Shown here piece by piece: positions 58,860 through 64,000 of a DNA stretch of 64,000 bases; positions within the stretch are counted from its first letter, which is position 1, and each line of letters begins with the position of its first letter. Both the position numbers and the translations under genes were made by a program. The stretch spans positions 17,056,510 to 17,120,509 of the forward strand of contig NC_067200.1 of the NCBI RefSeq assembly GCF_000699445.3, read 5' to 3'. The notes beneath the pieces are model-generated. The model saw nothing but the letters and a program-made list of their open reading frames with translations. It was not told where the DNA came from and did not search any database. Source of the stretch: Schistosoma haematobium. Its lineage: Eukaryota > Platyhelminthes > Trematoda > Strigeidida > Schistosomatidae.

Positions 58860-59035
58860 ATTAACACTGTTGGATGCCGGCTCATTGGTCTAGAGGCTGT
58901 GTTCGGATGCGAGATGGAAAGTCCTGTGTTCGAAGCCTGAGAGCGACATCGTGGATGTGCACTACTGGAGAGTCCCATAATAGGACAGAATGGCTATTTA
59001 ATGCCTCCAAATTTTCAGTGGTGGTCTAAAGGTAA
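58860..59035 (+). repeat. SINE-like repeat (Smalpha-related)
   Basis: GGATGCCGGCTCATTGGTCT, GTCCTGTGTTCGAAGCC (B-box-like), ATCGTGGATGTGCACTACTGGAGAGTCCC, AGGACAGAATGG and GTGGTGGTCTAAAGG follow the order of the copy at 13345-13690. The hammerhead-like GACGAAAC is changed to GACAGAAT. Confidence 0.6.
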
Positions 59036-59419
59036 ACTAACAATTGCTTCAGATTTATTAAATAACGATAACTTTCTACAGAAAACTATTCATTTCAATT
59101 ATCGAACATTAGAACGTTAATATAAATTTAATTTATCAATTGTTGATCGCATAACTAACAGTATGACTGGTGAACAATGTGTGGAGTATCAGGTAATTGT
59201 TGTTTACTAAATTTAACTTGATGTTTCTTAAAGGTGGTTGAATATGATCATTATCTTATTTATAGAGGCATCAACAAGCTGTTGTTAAGCTTAGATAACA
59301 TGAATAGACTTTTCAGATTTTGTTGTAGATTAATGAACAAGAACATTAAAATATTTACGTGAAAATGCTTTTGCTATGTTGAGCACATCAATCCCAAATT
59401 AAATATTCAACCACAGTGA

Positions 59420-59560
59420 TTTAGAGCTTAAGCGTTTGCGCGTGAGACCGAAAGCTATGGGTTCAAATCACGCGAGTGAGATCGTGGATGTGCGTTACTG
59501 AGGAGTCTCACAATATGACGAAATGTTTGTCTAGTGTCTCCAGTTTATCGTGAAGTGTTT
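59420..59560 (+). repeat. SINE-like repeat (Smalpha-related), central part
   Basis: AAGCGTTTGCGCGTGAGACC, GGGTTCAAATCACGCG (B box), ATCGTGGATGTGCGTTACTG and AGGAGTCTCACAATATGACG, then AAAT. It keeps CTGAGGAGTC..GACGAAAT, close to but not equal to a hammerhead core. Confidence 0.6.
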
Positions 59561-60447
59561 GAAGAAAATATTTCTGTTGGGGTGATCCAGAAAACTTCTC
59601 GCAAAGTACAAGAAAGGATCACGAAAACACTAAGAAGCATTTTATTCAGTCAGCGTTCACTTGAAGTTTAACCAGATACATCAAGGAAGTGAGAAGTCAC
59701 ATGTAGAGTTTCTGATTGGTTGATTACTATCCTGCTACTATATTTAGTAGCATCCCAGAATTTCCGGGAAACCCAAGGACATTAAAAATACTATAAAAAA
59801 CCTATATTTTCTGCACTAAAACGGACCTTTGGAGTGAAGTGCTTCTCGCGTATTTTGCGCCTCTTCTCTCGTGTTTAGGTCACTGTGTAGTTATAGCTTG
59901 GGGGTTACGAGAATAGCTTAGGAACCGAGTATAGTGTTCACTTAGCAAGGCTTATCGATTTCTACCGTAGGTATCTTCCCTTAAAGTCCGGTTGATGGTT
60001 CTGTATATTCAGTTACTAGAAAGTTTAAAATTGTTGATAGAATTTCAAATGAAGCTGAAAATAGTTCCTTAAGGAACAGGTTAAATTTTATTCATAAGGA
60101 ATGTGCATTTAATCAAAAGTTCACTGAAACTCAGACACACATTCTCAACACTTCAACAGTTTCCCATGTAAGTAAAAGAGTAAGCTGTTTGAAAGAATAA
60201 TGTTTATTGAAATCGAGGTAGAACAACAAAAAAATTGCACGGACTATTCTGAATTGAGGTAGTCCTCCTGTGAATTCTGAAATAAAAAAACGAACAAAAA
60301 AGTCACAACCATATCTCAATGACATTAGCTGGAAGCCTTTGATTGATGTTGCTAGTGGACGGTGTACTAATCGAAGTACTTTCATTACAACTGACTTCTC
60401 TCTTTACTTCTATCAATTAAGTAAACAACATTGTTAAACTCAGTTAC
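59561..60447. other. no gene recognised
   Basis: A minus frame at 60131-60385 contains a TTTTTTATTTCAG acceptor-like site in its middle and lies downstream of the candidate exon at 60448-60637. It could hold the next exon, but I cannot fix one. Confidence 0.25.
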
Positions 60448-60637
60448 CTTTTACGGTGCTTTCATTAGCAAACTCACTGACCGAAGGAAAGTGATATTTT
60501 TTCATTAAAGCAGCTCTCATTTTATTCCACCTCCGATTATAAGTGGTTCTGTGACAACCAAGGGAACGTGACAAGTTCACAGTTGCCCTACGTCTACGAA
60601 CATTCTCACTGATATCAGAAAAAGTCATATTATTGGC
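60448..60637 (-). CDS. candidate exon, basic helix-turn-helix-like, unrecognised
   Basis: The stretch is open between an acceptor (TTCTTAG before GCCAATAATATG) and a donor (GTAAAAG before GTAACTG). It contains SENVRRRRATVNLSRSLGCH, then RTTYNRRWNKMRAALMKKY, which is basic, spaced like two helices of a DNA-binding fold. An ATG lies near the exon start (60628). I do not recognise the family and no partner exon was fixed. It could belong to a host gene or to a transposase. Confidence 0.35.
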
Positions 60638-60779
60638 CTAAGAAGGTAATCAGTCACAATATACGTATATACGCCACAGTTAACTGTGGAATTTTAAGAT
60701 GAACCATGAATTCGTGTAAAATGAGACAATAAATTTGAAGTTTCTTGCGAGAATGTCCTAAAATATCTGGCTAGATCAC

Positions 60780-61085
60780 TTTGAATATTTAAAGTGGTCT
60801 CATCTCCGTCAAATATTTGACGGACTACTCTCGGATATTTAGGCGAAAATGCGACAATTCGGGGGATATTTAGGCGATAAGTCGGTAATTTGTCGACAAA
60901 AAGGCGAAAAAGGGGAAAATCCGCATTATTTCCCCCGGACAGGCGAAAAAGGCGAAATTCTGATGCGTTTTCCCCTTTATTTCCCCTTTCGCTACCGAAG
61001 CATTAACCCCTTTATTTCCCCTTTCTTCGCCTTTATTTCCGCTTTTTGGGTTGTCTGGGTCATTAATGAGAAAACAGGATTAATC
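60780..61085 (+). repeat. dispersed repeat with CCCCTTTATTTCCCC blocks
   Basis: It starts near the palindrome CCGTCAAATATTTGACGG (60807-60824), has repeated GATATTTAGGCGA words, then CCGCATTATTTCCCCCGGAC and three CCCCTTTATTT blocks. 60917-61068 matches 12398-12500. The 80-codon frame across it is by chance. Confidence 0.6.
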
Positions 61086-61249
61086 GTTTAAAATGTGCAT
61101 ATATGCTAGAAAAATGACCTTTTAGTTGGGAAACTTCTCAATTATTGGTGCTTCTTATGAAATCTTTCCATCACTGTTTTGTAACTGAGTAAAAGTCCGT
61201 CATATGGAAGTGTTGCACAGTTCGAATACGCGCCTCACGGTTGTTATGA

Positions 61250-63540
61250 TAACGAAACAAAGTCAAATGGTTATGGACGGAATAGAAGTAGCTTTCGCTT
61301 AACAGGCTTTCGTGTCTAGTAGCAGGGGATCACGAATACCTTCAGGCAGGCTCCTATGTATGTTACCGATGAAAGAGGAAAAATAAATTGGTAAATCATA
61401 ATATAATACTATCCTTAGACCATAAGAATAGGTCAAGTTGCCTCTTAGGAGACTCCTAGGAAGTCGCTTGGACTAGCTCGGCTGGCAGCAAATTCCAGCA
61501 TTTGACAACTCTTAGGGAGTAGAAGTTGTGTCTGCAGTCCGTTCTATGTTGTGTCTCCGATTTCTGGGTGTTACCCTGAGGGTTGGTATTGGGACTAAGC
61601 TTAAGTAAGTGTTTAAGAGGATGTCCAGAAGTGTTAAGGATACTGTCAGCCATCAGATGGTCACCTCTAAGACGCCTATACCCTAATGGGTAAAGGTCAG
61701 GTGATTGGGGGCGCTCTTCATAACGATTGAATTAGGGTCCCCGAACTGATTTCGTGGCTCGCCGTGGGATACGCTCCAGAGTGTCCTTATCATTTTGGAG
61801 TGGGGAAGAAAATACTGTGTTTCCGTACACTAAATGGAGATGAATAAAATTGTTGAAGATCATGTGGAACGTTCTTCCGTCAAACTGGCCAAAAATGCGC
61901 TTTAATGTTACCAGTGCAAGGTTTGCTCAAAAGACATTTTGGTCACAGTTAGCGTAAGACTTTAAATCGTAGGGTACCAGCACTTGTCAATCTCTTTCAA
62001 CTTGGTGTACTTCCAGAGAAAAGTTTCCTAAGTTGTAACTCTAATCTGCGACATGTCGCAGATGGACTACTTTGCACTTTGAAGTGTTAAAGGTAAGTCC
62101 GTTATCGTCTGCCCAACTTTGAAGTCTAGTCAGATCCTCCTGAAGTGCTTGTATATCGTCTTGGTTGCGTATCTCTCTCCAAAGTTTCACATCATCGGCA
62201 AAAAGTAATAATTCTGACGTTACCTGTTGAGGAAGATTATTCATATAAATCAAGAACAGAAGAGGTCCTAGTACTGAGCCCTGAGGGACTCCACTTGGAC
62301 ATTCCATAGCCTGAGATAAAGTGAAATTAACCCTGACCTTAAAATGTCGATTTTTCAGGTATGAAGTGAGCCAATCGATTAGAGGTGGTCTGATACACAA
62401 TCGTATGAGCTTATTGATAAGACATGTATGGTTAACCTTATCAAAAACTTTTGAGAAATCTAGGTAGATGATATCAACCTTCCCCTTTTGTTCGAGGATG
62501 CTTGTCCATCTGTCCACCGCAGTTATCAGGTTGGTAATACAAGAATAACCCTTCCTGAAACCATGCTGTTGGGGTGAGGAGAAATTTAAGGACAGTAAGT
62601 AGTCATTTATACCGTCGCATATCAGGGACTCCATGATTTTTGAGGGTATGGAAAGAGAAGAGCCACCGGTTGGTAACTTGAAGGTTCGCTGCGTCGACCT
62701 CCTTTGAAAATTGATGTGATATGAGCCAGCATCCAATTTTCCGGTAGTTTTCCTCGACTTAGCGAGTGTGAGAACATCACACTAAGCGGCGTTGCCAGGA
62801 TTGAGGCTGCTTCCCTCAGTATAGCAGAATGGACCATGTCCGGGCCAAGAGAAGTGTCTAATCTTAAGTGCTGCAGTTTCCGGAACACCAAGCCTGCGCT
62901 TAGGTTCACTTCGGAAAGTCCTGTGGAATTGCAAACGAAACTGTCATCAGTAAACTTAATGTCGTTCGGTTGAAATGTCTGGGAGTAATGTTTAGCCAGA
63001 AGGTTAGCGGCGTCTCCATCGTTGTTGGTTCGGGCCGTTAAGACCTAACAGTTGGAAAACTCCAGTTTCGGCTTGAGGAAGAGATGCTGCATAACGGAAT
63101 AAGCTTTTAGGATAAGAGGCAAATTTATCGATAAGCTTTGTCTGATACTGAAGCCTATCTTCTCTTATAGCCTTCGAGCATATGTTCCTCATACGTTTGT
63201 ATTGCCTGTACGCGCTGTTGTTATCAGCTCGTTTGTATTCTGCCCGACAGTGTATTTGTGTCTTAGCAAACGAAGTGTGCGGTTCTTGATGATTGTAGGT
63301 TGCTTGTAGCTATTGCGTGTTGTTTGAGGAACTGACTGCTTTGTAGCACATAAGAGAAAGTGCAGTAAGAAATCTGCGGTGTTTGAATGAACTGATGATA
63401 CTTTTGTATTCGTTGAATGCTCGATTTCTAATTCCAGATACAATACATTCGTTTGTGCTTGTGTCTTACTTGTTAATTCACTTGCGTTATTTCTGGGATT
63501 CCTAGTTCATACTACAATTCAAATCATTCAAATATTATAC
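61250..63540 (-). mobile_element. CR1-like LINE, best preserved copy, 5'-truncated
   Basis: In minus orientation: linker from 63540 (VLYLELEIEHS), NICSKAIREDRLQYQTKLI near 63170, LSAGLVFRKLQHLRLDTSLG near 62900, LPENWMLAHITSIFKGGRR near 62745, then RT motifs HGFRKGYSCITNLITAVDRW, IIYLDFSKVFDKVNH, GVPQGSVLGPLLFLIY and the catalytic LFADDVKLW near 62200. The tail lies at 61456-61653 (FYSLRVVKCWNLLPAELVQA) and 3' UTR-like sequence runs to 61250. Frameshifts lie near 63220 and 62640 and a TAG near 62042. The endonuclease is missing. The elements at 16256 and 56216 are worn relatives. Confidence 0.85.
62041..62736 (-). pseudogene. CR1-like reverse transcriptase core
   Basis: 231 open codons with all central RT motifs, both catalytic boxes intact (YLDFSKVFD and FADD). 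It is cut off at TAG 62041-62043, after which homology goes on in the same element. The N-terminal RT motif is in another frame (62909 to about 62640). Confidence 0.8.
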
Positions 63541-63562
63541 TATCGTCGCGATAGAGCATGTG

Positions 63563-63993
63563 ATGGAAAAGTTAGATATTCATTCAACTTCAGAAGCTTT
63601 TAAGGATTATTTGGAAAGGTTTGAAATTTGGGTTATGACCAAGGAAGATACTGAGGATGTTAATATTGTGTCCTCACATTCACTGGAAAAGAAGCATTCA
63701 GCTTATTAAAAACTCTGGCTATGTCGGGAATGCCTATCTCGCTTCCTTATACACCTCTCAAGGAACTACTGCTTGACTATGTTAATTATACAAAGTTCGA
63801 ATGCGGTAAAAGAGGGAGATCTCGTAAAATGATTCATGAGGATATAAAAAATTCCACTACATTACTACGTCATCCAAACCCAGTGCATACTCAAGGTTAT
63901 GCAGATAATTCATTGAGTTTGGATGCAGTTCACGAGAATGGGGACAGGTTTGGTCAGTGTTCGTCCTGTTGCAAGTTCCACTCTTTTAATTAA
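63563..63993 (+). pseudogene. Gypsy-type gag fragment with frameshift
   Basis: The reading starts at ATG 63563 (MEKLDIHSTSEAFKDYLERF) and runs to a stop near 63707. Homology shifts frame near 63670 (LTFTGKEAFSLLKTLA) and goes on to TAA 63991-63993. It contains ISLPYTPLKELLLDYVNYTK and the start of a zinc-knuckle-like CSSCCKFHSF; the usual second cysteine pair is not reached. This is a schistosome Gypsy-group gag start, broken and cut at or near the window edge. Confidence 0.75.
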
Positions 63994-64000
63994 TGTAAAT

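Overview
The window looks like nuclear DNA of a flatworm, most likely a blood fluke of the genus Schistosoma (African clade favoured, species not resolved). The reasons are: AT-rich sequence, spliced animal genes with introns of only 36-43 bases near their 5' ends, and a dense load of RTE-type, CR1-type, Penelope-type and Gypsy-type retroelements and tRNA-related SINEs of the kinds described from schistosomes. There are no bacterial features, and most open frames are retroelement debris or chance.

Three host genes can be read with confidence. RTEL1 (minus strand) starts at 8362. Its first four exons lie at 8362-5276 and carry Walker A, motif Ia and three of the four Fe-S cysteines; the rest runs off the left edge or was not found. 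RPS28 (plus, 18208-18455) is a complete two-exon gene for ribosomal protein eS28. RRAGC/D (minus, 34019-22848) is a complete eight-exon gene for a Rag GTPase of the TORC1 pathway; every splice phase agrees and it gives 434 residues. Weaker candidates are a 67-residue three-exon gene at 10731-11235, three minus-strand exon-like segments at 19857-20672, and one exon at 60448-60637.

The RRAGC/D locus has been reworked. Blocks of about 2.3-2.4 kb repeat directly at 20748-23076 and 30380-32771 (offset 9.6-9.7 kb), so a near-identical copy of the last exon sits in intron 3. Exon 6 lies between 561-base inverted repeats, and a third copy of that repeat lies upstream of the gene. A Penelope fragment sits in intron 4.

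The right half is retroelement ground. The clearest structure is a tandem LTR array at 46852-52380: four 577-base LTRs, three internal regions of about 1074 bases each with one 292-codon minus-strand frame, and one pair of GTTAG target-site duplications around the whole array. A truncated Gypsy element (52437-54159), many CR1-like and RTE-like pieces, a 157-base-arm palindrome (38389-38717) and a broken Gypsy gag at the right edge fill the rest.

I found no CRISPR array, operon or other prokaryote-type system. The most unusual structures are the mosaic duplication in RRAGC/D, the inverted repeats around its exon 6, and the four-LTR array with a primer-site-spanning duplication at the LTR edge.
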